A stretch of DNA of 64,000 nucleotides. Source: Vreelandella subterranea (lineage in GTDB: Bacteria > Pseudomonadota > Gammaproteobacteria > Pseudomonadales > Halomonadaceae). The position numbers and the translations under genes are program-made. Positions 11,367 through 22,194 of the stretch are shown here, one piece after another. The DNA lies in assembly GCF_900111305.1 (NCBI RefSeq), contig NZ_FOGS01000003.1:62001-126000 (forward strand), read 5' to 3'. The notes beneath the pieces were generated by a model. That model was not told the origin of the DNA. It did no database searches and was given only the letters and a program-made list of their open reading frames with translations. Within the stretch, counting starts at the first letter, position 1; each line of letters opens with the position of its first letter.

Positions 11367-12338
11367 CTACTCCTTTTCAGCAGCGGAGGCGGTTTGGGGA
11401 GACGTTGGCAGCGTGCGCCTCAACCCACGCCGGTGTAACATGACAACCAGCAAGGCGCCAAACACCATCAACGCGATGACAGCGACCAGCTGGGCGGGCT
11501 CGCCCGTCAACTGCGCATAGTCACCGGGTAATAAATAGCGATAGTCCAACGGGATCATTTCACCATCACGACCCAGTTGATATCGCACCAGTTCTCGCCA
11601 CGGCCAAATAACGGGCAGTGACCCCACGATAAAACCTAACAATAATTGAAGCGTTGAACCACGATGGCGGCGAAGCAGCCAGGAAAGCATCCGTGAGAAC
11701 AGCGCCAGGCCAATGAGACAGCCGCTCCCGAATAGCAGGATGGTCGTCATATCAAAACCGCGCACAGCTTCCATCACCGTACTGTAAAGCCCCATGGTGA
11801 GCAGTAAAAAACTGCCTGATACGCCGGGCAGCAACATGGCACTGATGGCAATACTTCCCGCCACTACCAATATCAGGGATTCATTACCCAATGTTGACAC
11901 CAGGGGCATCAAACCGGGTAGCCATTGAGCGAGCAGCAGTCCAGCCCCCAGCGGAAACAGGTAGTGCCACTTGAAGCGCGTTCGCGAATCACTCACAACG
12001 ACGGCCGAAGCGGCCACCAAACCAAAGAAAAAACCGTCCAGCAGCAGCGGGTGCTCTTCCATCAACCACAGCGCCAGGTGCGCCACGCTGAAGACGCTGA
12101 TCACAATACCGGCAAGCAGCGGTACCAGAAATGCCAGGTTAAGGTGCTGGCTCAGCCCACGCAGCCCGCCTTGACGCCATGCGCCAAAGGCACTCGGGCC
12201 AAACTGTTTGATGGTCAATATCAGTTCTTCATAAATGCCGCTGATAAACGCAATGGTCCCACCTGACACCCCCGGCACCGCGTCAGCGGCACCCATCCCG
12301 GCACCGGTTAATAACAATCGTACGGGTTGACGCTTCAA
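11367..12338 (-). CDS. DUF368 membrane protein, probable undecaprenyl-phosphate translocase (PopT-like)
   Basis: A 323-residue polytopic protein with the DUF368 signature near the N-terminus (GMGAADAVPGVSGGTIAFI) and a repeat-like second copy (AMLLPGVSGSFLLL); about eight hydrophobic segments follow. DUF368 proteins have been reported as polyprenyl-phosphate flippases that recycle the lipid carrier of wall synthesis; assignment here is by family only. It overlaps pcm by four bases and ends seven bases before nlpD, so it is embedded in the surE-pcm-nlpD-rpoS operon. Confidence 0.85.
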   Translation of the reverse strand: MKRQPVRLLLTGAGMGAADAVPGVSGGTIAFISGIYEELILTIKQFGPSAFGAWRQGGLRGLSQHLNLAFLVPLLAGIVISVFSVAHLALWLMEEHPLLLDGFFFGLVAASAVVVSDSRTRFKWHYLFPLGAGLLLAQWLPGLMPLVSTLGNESLILVVAGSIAISAMLLPGVSGSFLLLTMGLYSTVMEAVRGFDMTTILLFGSGCLIGLALFSRMLSWLLRRHRGSTLQLLLGFIVGSLPVIWPWRELVRYQLGRDGEMIPLDYRYLLPGDYAQLTGEPAQLVAVIALMVFGALLVVMLHRRGLRRTLPTSPQTASAAEKE

Positions 12339-13012
12339 TCGACCACTCCTTGCAATAAGGGAACAAAACGAACCGGTTCCAGGCGGCGTTTTTCAAACGC
12401 GTTGCCGACGCGTTTGATCTGGGTAAGCCATTGGCTGCCGTCGGATGCCTCTAAAGGGGCAATCAATACGCCATCGGGGCTTAACTGCTCGAGTAGCGGC
12501 TCTGGCAGCGTTTGGGCACAGGCGGTCAACAGAATGACGTCAAATGGCGCGGCGCCGGGCCAGCCTTCGCCACCGTCAGCAACGGCCAGCGACGCCCTGG
12601 CCCCCAGGCGGCTAAGCCGGAAGGCGGCGCGCCGGTGCAGGGCCTCGATGCGCTCAAGGGAAAACAGCCTATCGACCAGTCGGGCCAGAATGAGTGTTTG
12701 ATAGCCAGAACCAGTGCCCAGTTCCAAAACCCGTTTGGGCTCGGCACGCAGCACCAGCTCGGTCATGCGTGCCACGATGAGCGGTTGCGACAACGTCTGG
12801 CCAAACCCGATGGGCAGGGAGGTATCTTCGTAGGCGCGGTGGGCCAGCGCCTCATCCACAAACAGATGGCGCGGTTCCTTGGCCATGACCTCAAGCACCC
12901 GTGCATCGCCAATTCCCTGGCGCATCAGGCGCTGGACCATGCGGTCACGGGTGCGCTGCGAGGTCATTCCAGTGCCGCGCAGCTCTTCCGGTGACAGTTC
13001 AGGCGAATGCAT
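12335..13012 (-). CDS. pcm: Protein-L-isoaspartate O-methyltransferase
   Basis: Repairs isoaspartyl damage in proteins using S-adenosylmethionine. The 225 residues contain the SAM-binding [19 protein letters not shown] and the upstream [19 protein letters not shown] conserved block. It overlaps surE by 14 bases at its start and the DUF368 gene by four at its end. The order surE-pcm is conserved across gammaproteobacteria. Confidence 0.95.
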   Translation of the reverse strand: MHSPELSPEELRGTGMTSQRTRDRMVQRLMRQGIGDARVLEVMAKEPRHLFVDEALAHRAYEDTSLPIGFGQTLSQPLIVARMTELVLRAEPKRVLELGTGSGYQTLILARLVDRLFSLERIEALHRRAAFRLSRLGARASLAVADGGEGWPGAAPFDVILLTACAQTLPEPLLEQLSPDGVLIAPLEASDGSQWLTQIKRVGNAFEKRRLEPVRFVPLLQGVVD

Positions 13013-13745
13013 CCAGCCAGTCTCGAACGTCGTTGAGCGCCTGATGGCGCGTTAAATCCGTTTGCAAAGGGGTAATCGACACAAAGCCCGCTTCGACGGC
13101 CGCAAAGTCCGTGTCGTCACCATCGTCGGCATTGGCCGCCACCGGGGCGATCCAGTAACGGGTGCGCCCGCGCGGGTCTTTAATGGCCTGCGGTCGCTCG
13201 GCAGGGCCGCGATAGCCAAGCCGCGTGACTTTAACCCCCTTGATTTCTTCCCAGGGCACATCGGGTACGTTGACGTTGAGCAACGTGCGAGGCGGCAGCG
13301 ACAGCTGGTCCACCGCCCCCACCAGGCTCGCCGCCAGGTGGCCGGCCGTGGCAAAGTGACGGTGGCCGCAGAGCGACATGGCAATCGCCGACATGCCCAG
13401 GTTGCGCCCTTCCATGGCAGCGGCAACAGTACCCGAATACAGCACGTCATCGCCCAGGTTACCGCCATGGTTAATGCCGGAAATCACCAGGTCGGGTTTT
13501 TCATCCCACACGCCGTTGACCCCCAGGTAGACACAGTCCGCCGGGGTGCCGTCGACACTGTAGAACCCGCTGTCCAGCGCGGTCATCGCCAGCGGTCGCG
13601 AGAGCGTCAGCGAGTTGCTCGCCCCACTGCGGTCACGGTCCGGGGCAACGACACGCAAATTGGCGTGCTTGGTCAGCGCATCGTAGAGCGCCTTGAGCCC
13701 CGGCGCATGAACACCATCGTCATTGGATAGCAGCAAACGCCGCAT
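12999..13745 (-). CDS. surE: 5'/3'-nucleotidase SurE
   Basis: Metal-dependent survival-protein phosphatase acting on nucleoside monophosphates. The 248 residues open with [17 protein letters not shown], whose Asp-Asp pair binds the metal, and contain [19 protein letters not shown], the second metal and phosphate-binding block. It is followed by pcm, with truD just upstream on the same strand. Confidence 0.96.
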   Translation of the reverse strand: MRRLLLSNDDGVHAPGLKALYDALTKHANLRVVAPDRDRSGASNSLTLSRPLAMTALDSGFYSVDGTPADCVYLGVNGVWDEKPDLVISGINHGGNLGDDVLYSGTVAAAMEGRNLGMSAIAMSLCGHRHFATAGHLAASLVGAVDQLSLPPRTLLNVNVPDVPWEEIKGVKVTRLGYRGPAERPQAIKDPRGRTRYWIAPVAANADDGDDTDFAAVEAGFVSITPLQTDLTRHQALNDVRDWLDAFA

Positions 13746-13788
13746 GGAAAACTCCTTAGTTGGTTACACCCACCCCGGCGCGCGCCCA

Positions 13789-14823
13789 TCAGTCCGGCGA
13801 CGCGATCAATTCACGGACCACCGCAGTGGCGAAACTGCCCCGCGGCAGAGCGAATGAGAGTACCACGCTCTGGGCTTCCCGGTTTAGCTGTGGCTCGCTC
13901 AAACGCATGCGTAACGCCCGCTGCCCTCGCTTGACCCCGCTGCGCAGCAAGCCCTCGCACAGCGATGGATGACGGTCCAGCAGCACTGCCTCGTAGTCGC
14001 CCGCCGCCTGCTGGGCGGTAGTACCTAATCCCCACAAGGGGCCTGTCGGATGCACATCCAGTACATCGGCACGCGCGCAAAGCGTGGCGTCTACCTGGTC
14101 GACATCGAACACGCTCCGGGTGCCGTCCAGCATCAGCGTATCGCCGTTAACTGGCTGTTGCCACTGGCCTTTCTCAATTCGCTCGCTAAGCAACTCGTTG
14201 AACAGAAAGCTGCGCGCGGTGGACAGCAGGATGCCGTGACGATCGTCACGCTTGCGCCACCCACGCGCCAGCAATGCTTCTGCGCGCTGTAAATTGCGCC
14301 CCGCTGGCCCGAAGCGTTGCGTCCCAAAGTAGTTGGGCACGCCCTGCTGACATAGCAACTGCCAACGCTGACTGACATCGTCCGTCTCTACCGCCTCACC
14401 GCTAAGCCGCAGTTGAAATCGATTGTAACGATGCACGCCCCGCTTCAACTTGCGGGGGTGGCGGGCGTGCTGCAAAACATCGACGCCGCCATCGGCGAGA
14501 GCCTGCATCAGCCCCTCAGGCGCCTCCTTGCCGGGCAAATGCACGCTCAACCATTGGCGAGTCACCGCGACACGGTCTTTCATCCCCGAATAGCCCACGT
14601 CACGGGGCGCAACACCACAGCGCTGGCTGAGCATTTTAACGACCTCCAGAGTCGTCAGGTTGCGCTTTTCAATATTCAGCCAAAGGTGTTCCCCGTGGCC
14701 TTCCGGGACAAAATCCAGCACCTCGTCGACCACAAAGTCGTCAGGTGCCAGACGAAACCGGCCGGGTTTTGGCGGGCCGAGTGTCGCATCTAGGCTGCGT
14801 TGCCAACGGGGCAATTCAAGCAT
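13789..14823 (-). CDS. truD: tRNA pseudouridine synthase TruD
   Basis: Modifies U13 of tRNAs. The start [10 protein letters not shown] is chosen because a GAGAGG box precedes it and it overlaps the ispF end by only eight bases; the reading frame upstream lies inside ispF. That gives 344 residues. The catalytic Asp lies in [14 protein letters not shown], the TruD-specific signature; [11 protein letters not shown] and [10 protein letters not shown] are the other family blocks. Confidence 0.94.
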   Translation of the reverse strand: MLELPRWQRSLDATLGPPKPGRFRLAPDDFVVDEVLDFVPEGHGEHLWLNIEKRNLTTLEVVKMLSQRCGVAPRDVGYSGMKDRVAVTRQWLSVHLPGKEAPEGLMQALADGGVDVLQHARHPRKLKRGVHRYNRFQLRLSGEAVETDDVSQRWQLLCQQGVPNYFGTQRFGPAGRNLQRAEALLARGWRKRDDRHGILLSTARSFLFNELLSERIEKGQWQQPVNGDTLMLDGTRSVFDVDQVDATLCARADVLDVHPTGPLWGLGTTAQQAAGDYEAVLLDRHPSLCEGLLRSGVKRGQRALRMRLSEPQLNREAQSVVLSFALPRGSFATAVVRELIASPD

Positions 14824-15304
14824 GGGGCCTCTCAAGCGAGCCGAGCAGCACCACCGCTTCGGCAGCGATGCCTTCACCGCGCCCGGTAAAGCCCAGCCGC
14901 TCGGTAGTCGTGGCTTTAACATTCACCTGGCCCGTGGCCACACCCAGGTCGGCCGCGATCACCTCGCGCATGGCGCCCACAAAGGGGGCCAGCTTTGGCG
15001 CCTGGGCCATCACCGTGGCATCGATATTGATAACGTTATACCCTTCGGCGCGCACCAGGGCGATAACCTGGCGCAGGAGATCGCGGCTGTCCGCCCCTTT
15101 CCACGCCGGGTCGGTGTCCGGGAAGTGATGACCTATATCGCCCAGTGCACAGGCGCCCAGCAGGGCATCGCTCACTGCGTGCAACAGCACATCGCCGTCG
15201 GAGTGGGCAATGAACCCTTGCTCAAACGCCACCTTGACCCCGCCAAGCATCAGATGATCGCCGGGGCCAAACCGGTGGACGTCAAACCCATGACCAATGC
15301 GCAT
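14816..15304 (-). CDS. ispF: 2-C-methyl-D-erythritol 2,4-cyclodiphosphate synthase
   Basis: MEP-pathway enzyme closing the cyclodiphosphate ring on the way to isoprenoids. It has 162 residues. Metal ligands are in [15 protein letters not shown] (Asp-X-His) and in [17 protein letters not shown]; the [13 protein letters not shown] loop is typical. Its start codon overlaps the ispD stop by one base (TAATG), a translational coupling. Confidence 0.96.
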   Translation of the reverse strand: MRIGHGFDVHRFGPGDHLMLGGVKVAFEQGFIAHSDGDVLLHAVSDALLGACALGDIGHHFPDTDPAWKGADSRDLLRQVIALVRAEGYNVINIDATVMAQAPKLAPFVGAMREVIAADLGVATGQVNVKATTTERLGFTGRGEGIAAEAVVLLGSLERPHA

Positions 15305-16011
15305 TAAAGGCTCCTCTCGGTGGTAGCACGCTGTGAGGTAAGAATAGCGGCCGCCAGTGCCAGATCATCGGGGTGGGTCACTTTAAGGTTATCCCGTCGC
15401 CCGGACACCAGTTGGGGAGCATCACCCAATGCCTCCACGGCGGAGGCTTCATCGGTCACCAGCGTATGCCGGTTGCGCGCCTCGACCAGCGCCCGGTGAA
15501 GCTGGCGGTAGCGAAAGCCCTGCGGCGTCAAGGCATGCCACAGCGCGTCGCGGGGCTCACTACACAGGCTGGCGCCGCTTGGGCTGGCGCGTTTCATGGT
15601 GTCGGCCACTGGCATTGCCAGCAGCGCGCCCGCTGCATGGCGCTGCACGGCCTGGTGGAGCGCCAGCAGATCCTCACGGGTTACACAGGGGCGGGCAACA
15701 TCATGGACAAGCACCAGGTCATCATCCCCCGCATCGATGGCCGCGAGCGCGTTGAGCACGCTGTCCATACGCTCTTCGCCGCCGGTGACACGCTGCCAGT
15801 CGGCAAACGGCACCCACTCTTCAGCGAACCAGTGGTCGTCGTCATCCAGGCACAGCATTAGCCTTGCGTCCGGAAAGGCGCTGTACAAGCGTTCCAGGGT
15901 ATGCACAAGCAGCGGGCGTCCCAGCAACGTCAGGTACTGCTTGGGCCTGTCTGCCTCCATGCGGCGCCCTTGACCGGCAGCGGGCACCACTAACCATAAA
16001 GGATCACTCAT
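15304..16011 (-). CDS. ispD: 2-C-methyl-D-erythritol 4-phosphate cytidylyltransferase
   Basis: MEP-pathway CTP-transferase. The 235 residues begin with the nucleotidyltransferase signature [11 protein letters not shown] followed by [24 protein letters not shown] is the IspD active-site segment. It overlaps ftsB by eight bases and ispF by one, so ftsB-ispD-ispF-truD forms a single coupled run. Confidence 0.96.
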   Translation of the reverse strand: MSDPLWLVVPAAGQGRRMEADRPKQYLTLLGRPLLVHTLERLYSAFPDARLMLCLDDDDHWFAEEWVPFADWQRVTGGEERMDSVLNALAAIDAGDDDLVLVHDVARPCVTREDLLALHQAVQRHAAGALLAMPVADTMKRASPSGASLCSEPRDALWHALTPQGFRYRQLHRALVEARNRHTLVTDEASAVEALGDAPQLVSGRRDNLKVTHPDDLALAAAILTSQRATTERSL

Positions 16012-16345
16012 CTGGCGACTCCGGTCTGACCACCGAACGGGCGTTGATGCCGATCAATTCTTCCTCGATGGCAACACCTGGCACCCAGAAAAACTGTTCG
16101 TCGGTGCGTACCATGCCCATATCGCTGCGTGCGCGCTCTTCAATCGCATCCAGGCCGCCCTTGAGGTCGGTCACTTCAGCCGCCATTCGGGCATTGCGCT
16201 CGCGCAGGGGCACATTCTCTGCCTCTTGAGCGGCAACGCGCTGCTCGAGTCGCTGCAAGTCAAGCCAGCCGCCATCGCCAAGCCAAAGCTGGTACTGCAG
16301 CATGCCCAGCACCAGCAGCAGCGCAATCAATAGCCATCTGCGCAT
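16004..16345 (-). CDS. ftsB: Cell division protein FtsB
   Basis: Small bitopic divisome protein that links FtsL and FtsQ. The 113 residues have one N-terminal membrane helix (WLLIALLLVLGMLQYQLWL), then a leucine-zipper-like coiled coil (LQRLEQRVAAQEAENVPLRERNARM, in two parts) and a short periplasmic tail with ARSDMGMVRTDEQFFWV, typical of FtsB. It is the usual partner upstream of ispD. Confidence 0.93.
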   Translation of the reverse strand: MRRWLLIALLLVLGMLQYQLWLGDGGWLDLQRLEQRVAAQEAENVPLRERNARMAAEVTDLKGGLDAIEERARSDMGMVRTDEQFFWVPGVAIEEELIGINARSVVRPESPDE

Positions 16346-16446
16346 GACCGCTCTCCTTAAAGCCGACCACCCAAGGTCATCGAACCGGTTATATGGATAA
16401 ATTGGCGCGCATTATGCCATTAAGCGGCTCGGCCAGCGAGTTGCTT

Positions 16447-17592
16447 TCACTTGTAGGGCAGCGCCTCAAAGGCGGCATCGCGGTAGGCGGCCACTTGTTG
16501 CCCCTCTTCACGGCAAAAGGTCGCGACCGCGTTTGCCAGTCCGGGGTGGGCCAGGTAATGCAAGGAGCGCACGCGATGGGGCGCAAAGCCGCGCAGCAGC
16601 TTGTGCTCACCTTGTGTGCCCGGATCAAACAGGGTAAGCCCCTGCTCCAGGCAAAACTCGATGCCCTGGTAATAGCAGGCTTCGAAATGCAGGCAGTCGG
16701 CCATTACTTCGCTGCCCCAGTAACGTCCATAAAGCGTCTGAGCACCTCGAAAGTAAAGCGCGGCCGCAACGGGTCGCCCGTCAAGACGCGCCTGTACCAA
16801 GACCAGCGACTCGGGCATGGCATGATAAATCCGGGTAAAGAAATCCTGGGTCAGATAAGGCGGCCGACCGCGTTCCTGGTAGGTAATGGCGTAACAGCTG
16901 TAAAAATGCGCCAGGTCAGCAGGCGTGATCTGCTCGCCGACCAAGCGCACCACCTCCAGGCCCTGCTCGGCCACCAGACGGCGTTCACGCTTGATCATTT
17001 TACGCCGCTTGGACGTCAGCGCAGCGAGAAACCCGTCGAAGTCGCCGAAGTCTCGATCACGCCACTGAAACTGCACACCCTCGCGGCTGATGAGCTCGGG
17101 GCACTGGGCCTGCCACGCTTCCACTTCTGACGTGTCAGCAAACAGCAAATGCCAGCTCGAAAGGTCCTGGCGCTGGCACTGCGCCTGCCAGCCCTGGGCC
17201 AGGGCCGTGTAGACGGCTTGCGTATCAACTCCTTGGGCCACCAAGGCGCGCGCGCCGGGCACCGGGGTAAACGGCACGGCACTCAGCGCTTTAGGGTAAT
17301 AATGCCCGCCGGCCCGCTCGAAAGCGTCGGCCCAGCCCCAGTCAAACACATATTCACCGTAGGAATGATGCTTCTCGTAGAGCGGCATGGCGCCCACCAG
17401 CTGATCACCCTGCCACACGGTTAAGTGGCGGGGCTGCCAGCCGGTCACCGGGCCTACCGAGCCGCTCGCTTCCAATGCATGCAGGAAGGCGTGACGTAAA
17501 AACGGCTGATCGGCATCCACCAGGGCATCCCACTGGCTGGCCGACACAGCCTCCATGGCGGATAACACCGCAACCGATAGCGACGCTGGCAT
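16447..17592 (-). CDS. FemAB-like (DUF482) N-acyltransferase family protein
   Basis: A 381-residue protein of the DUF482/FemAB-like family, which has tandem GNAT folds. Visible blocks are QPFLRHAFLHALEASG near the N-terminus, SYGEYVFDWGWADAFERAGG in the middle, and HFEACYYQGIEFCLEQGLTLFDPGTQGEHK near the end, all recognisable for the family. The reaction is not established; relatives are suggested to transfer aminoacyl groups to wall or other acceptors. It lies 101 bases upstream of ftsB on the same strand but probably forms its own unit. Confidence 0.8.
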   Translation of the reverse strand: MPASLSVAVLSAMEAVSASQWDALVDADQPFLRHAFLHALEASGSVGPVTGWQPRHLTVWQGDQLVGAMPLYEKHHSYGEYVFDWGWADAFERAGGHYYPKALSAVPFTPVPGARALVAQGVDTQAVYTALAQGWQAQCQRQDLSSWHLLFADTSEVEAWQAQCPELISREGVQFQWRDRDFGDFDGFLAALTSKRRKMIKRERRLVAEQGLEVVRLVGEQITPADLAHFYSCYAITYQERGRPPYLTQDFFTRIYHAMPESLVLVQARLDGRPVAAALYFRGAQTLYGRYWGSEVMADCLHFEACYYQGIEFCLEQGLTLFDPGTQGEHKLLRGFAPHRVRSLHYLAHPGLANAVATFCREEGQQVAAYRDAAFEALPYK

Positions 17593-17833
17593 AGTCTCTC
17601 CCGAACCTGGAATTGGCTTAACTTAAGCTACTCTACACTATGCAGGCCCTATTCCCTGCTACGATACAAGCGCGCGATTTAACGCCATAAACAGCCCCGC
17701 ACCTACCGTCAGTCAACGTTACCCACCTTACCGTTGCTGGCCAGTAAAATTGTTCCGTCCCATTTAAGCCGGGGAGCGAGCGGCCGATAATGTTAATATA
17801 AGGTTTCATTGACACCTTCATCACGGAGCAAGG

Positions 17834-20440
17834 ATGCCAGCACCATCATCCCCTGATAACGAGCCTCAGCGTCTGGCAGCGGTGCATGCGCTTCGTGTTC
17901 TTGACACCCCCGCCGAAGCGGCGTTTGACCGGCTTACGCAGCTTGCCCGCGAGCTGTTTGACGTACCGATTGCCATCATCTCGCTGGTTGACGAGCACCG
18001 CCAATGGTTCAAGTCGCACCCGGGGTTCGATATCACCCAGACCGAGCGTGATACCTCGTTTTGTGTGCATACCATAATCGCCGATGCGCCCTTGATCGTG
18101 TCGGATGCCCACCTTGACCCGCGCTTTGTTGACAACCCCCTCGTCCACGGTGAGCCGTACCTGCGCTTTTACGCAGGCTACCCGCTGCGCTCGGATGACC
18201 GCTTTGTCCTGGGCACGCTATGCCTGCTGGACAGCCGCTCCCGCGACTTTGGCGAGCAGGAATTAAGGCTGTTAAAGGGTTTGGCGGGCCAGGTGGAGGA
18301 GCTGTTTCGGTTGCACGCCATACGCCATGACCTGGCCGAGACGACCCGTCGCTATGATGCCCTGTTTCACGGTAGCGCCACCGGCATCCTGAGAATCGAC
18401 CGCAACGGTCTGATCCTGAGCATTAACGCCTTTGCCCTGACGCTGCTGGGCTATTCGCAAGACGAAGTCATGGGGCAAAACGTCGCCATGCTGGCCCCTT
18501 CAGAGTCGCACCACCTCCTTAACAACTTTATTACGCGATTTTTAGGCGGCGGAGACCCCCAGGAAATGGGGCGCGGCTGCGAGGTCGAGGTTCAACACAA
18601 GGCAGGCCACCGCGTCACGGTTCACCTGGCGGTCAATGCCATCAAGGACGAGTCGGACCAAGTCACCGAGTTCATTGGCCTTATCACCGATTTAAGCCAG
18701 GTCCAGGCTGCCAATCGGCGCACTCGAAAAGAACAGAGCCTGCTGAAGGTACTGCATCAGGGGATTACCGACTATCAGGCGCTCATGTCCGGCGAACGGC
18801 TGTGGACCTTTTTGACGGAAGCCCTGAGCGAACTCACCGACAGCGAATACGCCTTGATTGGTGAGGTGCTGCCCGGCGACACCAGCAATGCGCTGAAGCT
18901 CAATGCCATCAAAGGGCCGTTGTGGAGTCCCGAATCGCGTCATCACATCGAGCAACTGCTCAGTGGCGACCGGGTGCTCAAGAATCCAGACTCACTGTTG
19001 GGACGCGTCTTTGCCCGAGGCGAGGTGGTCATCGACAACGATGTCAATGAGTATACCCAGCGCAGCGAGTTCCCGCTGGGACAGGTGCAGTTCGATAACT
19101 ACCTGGGCGTACCTATTTTCAGTCGCGGTCAACTTATCGGCATGTTTGCCATCGCCAACAGCCGCCAGCAGTTGGACCAGCACTTGCTGGACTGGCTACA
19201 GCCCTTCACCGACACCTGCGTGCTACTGATCAACCTGTACCGCCAGATGGCGGAGCGTGAGCAGGTCATGCAGGACTTGGCCAATACCCGCGATCAAGCC
19301 GAACGCGCCAACCAAGCCAAGAGCGAATTTTTATCATCGATGAGCCATGAGCTGCGCACGCCGCTCAACGCGATTCTCGGCTTTGCCCAGGTACTCGGCC
19401 ACAACCCCCGCGCCCCTCTGAACGACAAACAAAAGCGCCAGGTCAACCAGATCGAAAAGAGCGGCCACCATCTGCTTAGTTTGATCAACGACGTGCTGGA
19501 TTTGGCCAAAATCGAGGCGAGCCAGCTGTCGCTTTCCATTGAAGCCATTGCGTTGAACAGCCTCTTTGAAGATGCCTGCAGCACCCTCGAAGCGAACGCC
19601 GGGGCCGCCGGTATCACCCTGACCTGCACATTACCCGATAGCGACTTGAAGGTCAGTGCCGACTACACACGTACCAAGCAAATACTTCTCAACCTGCTGT
19701 CCAACGCGATCAAGTACAACGTTGCCAACGGGCGGGTCGATATTCTTGCGCAGCGTCAGAAAGATGTCGTCAGGATCAGCGTCAGCGATACAGGCCCCGG
19801 CGTCGAGACCAGCCGGTTCAGCGAGCTGTTCGAACCGTTTAACCGCCTTGATGCTGAAGGCAGCCACGTGGAAGGAACGGGCATCGGATTGTCCATTACC
19901 CGGAAATTAGTGGAACGCATGCACGGAGAGATCGGCGTCGACAGTCAGCCAGGCCATGGGTCGACGTTCTGGTTTACGTTGCCGGTGTCGACCTCCCCCG
20001 ATGCCGAGCGCCCTGCAGGCTCCGAGCAACGACGCCTGCCCGAGACCGCAAACCAGCAAACACTGCTGTACATCGAAGACAATCCCGCCAACCAGCACCT
20101 GATGGAAGATATTGTCGACGCCATGGAGGGCGTGACGCTACGCACCGCATCAAGTGCCGAGATCGGCCTGGAAATGATGCGTTACGCCATCCCCGCCGTG
20201 GTGGTAATGGACCTGCACCTACCCGGCATGAGCGGCTATGAAGCGCTGGCCAAGCTGCGTGACACGCCCATCTATCGCGATGTGCGCGTCATTGCCCTGT
20301 CGGCCAATGCGCTGCCCAGCGACATAAAAAAGGGCCTCAGAGCAGGGTTTGATGCCTATTTAACCAAACCGATCGACATTAAACAGTTTACCGACACGCT
20401 TAACCCGTTGCTGGGGGCGCCCACCAGGCAGGAGCCATGA
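17834..20440 (+). CDS. GAF-PAS-GAF hybrid sensor histidine kinase with C-terminal receiver
   Basis: 868-residue soluble hybrid kinase. Order: GAF (about 20-160, with the FCVHTIIADAPLIVSDA block of phytochrome-like GAFs), PAS (about 175-290), a second GAF (about 300-470), HisKA with phospho-acceptor His505 in SMSHELRTPLN, HATPase with DTGPGVE and GTGIGLSI boxes, and a receiver with Asp793 in VVMDLHLPGMSG. No membrane segment is seen, so the signal is cytoplasmic. It overlaps the next gene by four bases (ATGA), making the REC-EAL protein its likely phosphorelay output. The ligand is unknown. Confidence 0.9.
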   Translation: MPAPSSPDNEPQRLAAVHALRVLDTPAEAAFDRLTQLARELFDVPIAIISLVDEHRQWFKSHPGFDITQTERDTSFCVHTIIADAPLIVSDAHLDPRFVDNPLVHGEPYLRFYAGYPLRSDDRFVLGTLCLLDSRSRDFGEQELRLLKGLAGQVEELFRLHAIRHDLAETTRRYDALFHGSATGILRIDRNGLILSINAFALTLLGYSQDEVMGQNVAMLAPSESHHLLNNFITRFLGGGDPQEMGRGCEVEVQHKAGHRVTVHLAVNAIKDESDQVTEFIGLITDLSQVQAANRRTRKEQSLLKVLHQGITDYQALMSGERLWTFLTEALSELTDSEYALIGEVLPGDTSNALKLNAIKGPLWSPESRHHIEQLLSGDRVLKNPDSLLGRVFARGEVVIDNDVNEYTQRSEFPLGQVQFDNYLGVPIFSRGQLIGMFAIANSRQQLDQHLLDWLQPFTDTCVLLINLYRQMAEREQVMQDLANTRDQAERANQAKSEFLSSMSHELRTPLNAILGFAQVLGHNPRAPLNDKQKRQVNQIEKSGHHLLSLINDVLDLAKIEASQLSLSIEAIALNSLFEDACSTLEANAGAAGITLTCTLPDSDLKVSADYTRTKQILLNLLSNAIKYNVANGRVDILAQRQKDVVRISVSDTGPGVETSRFSELFEPFNRLDAEGSHVEGTGIGLSITRKLVERMHGEIGVDSQPGHGSTFWFTLPVSTSPDAERPAGSEQRRLPETANQQTLLYIEDNPANQHLMEDIVDAMEGVTLRTASSAEIGLEMMRYAIPAVVVMDLHLPGMSGYEALAKLRDTPIYRDVRVIALSANALPSDIKKGLRAGFDAYLTKPIDIKQFTDTLNPLLGAPTRQEP

Positions 20441-22194
20441 CATTTTATTCCAAACACGTATTGGTCGTTGACGATAACCCCGTCAACATCGAGCTCATGA
20501 TCGACTTGCTCGAGAATCAGGGTTTTCACAACACCCACGGCATCAGCGACCCCCGGGAGGTGCTCGCCTTTTGCCAGGCGTCACTGCCCGACCTGATATT
20601 GCTGGACATCCGCATGCCGCATCTGGATGGCTACGGGGTTATCGAACAGCTTAACGCACACTTCGATCAGCAGACGCCGCCGATCATCATCCTTACCGCC
20701 CAGATTGACGACGACACCCGACAGCGCGCGCTGGCGCTTGGCGTGCGCGACTTTGTTACCAAGCCTTTCAAGCACGCCGAGGTGCTGCAACGTATCCTCA
20801 ACGTGCTCAACGTCGAGCACCGCTACCACGTCCGCGACCAACAGGCCGACACCCTGGAACGCATGGTCAATGAACGCACTCAGGCGCTTTATTTTCAATC
20901 ATGCACCGACCCCATTACACAATTACCCAACCGGCGCGGCCTTACCCAAGCCCTCAGCGAAGCGACAAGACACAACGATGCCACCGGGCTATTGTTCATC
21001 GCATTAGACCGCTTTGATGATGTCATTCGGTTGCATGGGTACCGGATTGCCGAAAGACTGATGAGCCATATCGTCCAGCGCCTGGCTGAGCGCCTGGGCG
21101 ATTCGCACACACTCGGCTTATGGGGTGGCAGCGAGCTGTTGGTGATTAGCGCCACCGATGACAAGCCCGAGCTTCTGTCGCTGGCCCATCACCTGATGGA
21201 AACGTTCGAAACCGACCAGCAGATTGACGATTTGCTGCTGCCGCTGGAGGCAAGAGTCGGTATTAGCCGCGCCCGCGGGGCATTTGATATCGAGCGGTTG
21301 GTCCATATGGCGACCTTGGCGCTGCCCCAGAAGAATGGCAGGTCGGTCCAGTGCTATAGCGAAACGCTCGAGGCCCAGCAGCGCCATCGGCTACACGTCC
21401 TGCAAGCCTTGCGCGGCGCCACCGAGCGCGGTGAAATGTCGCTCGTCTTCCAACCCAAGCTGCGCCTGAGTGATCAGCGGATTACCGGTGCCGAAGCGTT
21501 ACTGCGTTGGCACCATCCCGACCTGGGGCACATATCGCCAGGCATGTTCATTCCCCTGGCCGAAGCCAGCGGAGATATCTTTTCGATTGGCGAGTGGGTA
21601 CTGGAAGAGGCCATCAGGACGATCGTCGACTGGCGGCAGAAAAACGTGCTAGGTGATGACTTTCACATCGCCGTGAACGTAGCCGCCCGGCAGCTTGCGC
21701 GCAAGGATTTCGCCGAAAGCGTATTGCGCCAGCTGGAAGACCACCAAATCCCCGCGCGCTTCTTCGCCATTGAAGTCACTGAATCCGGTTTAATGAGCGA
21801 TATGCAGAACGCCCGCCAGCAGCTTGCGCAGTTTACCCAGGCAAATATCGCTGTGGCCATCGATGATTTTGGCACCGGCCACTCTTCGTTGGCGTATATC
21901 AAGACACTGCCTTTTTCAACGCTGAAGATTGACCGCGCCTTTGTCATGGACCTGGAGGAAAGCGACGTAGAGCGCCAGCTGGCGCGCACCATTGCCCAAC
22001 TGGCCCATAGCGTGGGTAGTGACGTTGTCGCGGAAGGCATTGAAACCGCGTATCAGGCCATGTACTTACGGGGTATTGGCTGTGAAACTGCGCAAGGCTA
22101 CTATTTCTCTCGGCCATTACCGGCCAGCGAGTTCCTCGCCTGGTGCGATAATTGGCAGCCACACTTGCCACCAAAAGCCACGGAGACCGTTTAA
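20437..22194 (+). CDS. Response regulator with degenerate GGDEF and intact EAL domain
   Basis: 585 residues: receiver (1-125, phosphorylatable Asp57 in [11 protein letters not shown]), degenerate GGDEF (about 160-310; the catalytic motif reads WGGSELL), then EAL (about 320-570). The EAL catalytic set looks complete: [48 protein letters not shown] and QGYYFSRPL. Predicted cyclic-di-GMP phosphodiesterase controlled by the upstream hybrid kinase. The stop codon overlaps the following hexR start (TAATG). Confidence 0.9.
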   Translation: MTFYSKHVLVVDDNPVNIELMIDLLENQGFHNTHGISDPREVLAFCQASLPDLILLDIRMPHLDGYGVIEQLNAHFDQQTPPIIILTAQIDDDTRQRALALGVRDFVTKPFKHAEVLQRILNVLNVEHRYHVRDQQADTLERMVNERTQALYFQSCTDPITQLPNRRGLTQALSEATRHNDATGLLFIALDRFDDVIRLHGYRIAERLMSHIVQRLAERLGDSHTLGLWGGSELLVISATDDKPELLSLAHHLMETFETDQQIDDLLLPLEARVGISRARGAFDIERLVHMATLALPQKNGRSVQCYSETLEAQQRHRLHVLQALRGATERGEMSLVFQPKLRLSDQRITGAEALLRWHHPDLGHISPGMFIPLAEASGDIFSIGEWVLEEAIRTIVDWRQKNVLGDDFHIAVNVAARQLARKDFAESVLRQLEDHQIPARFFAIEVTESGLMSDMQNARQQLAQFTQANIAVAIDDFGTGHSSLAYIKTLPFSTLKIDRAFVMDLEESDVERQLARTIAQLAHSVGSDVVAEGIETAYQAMYLRGIGCETAQGYYFSRPLPASEFLAWCDNWQPHLPPKATETV

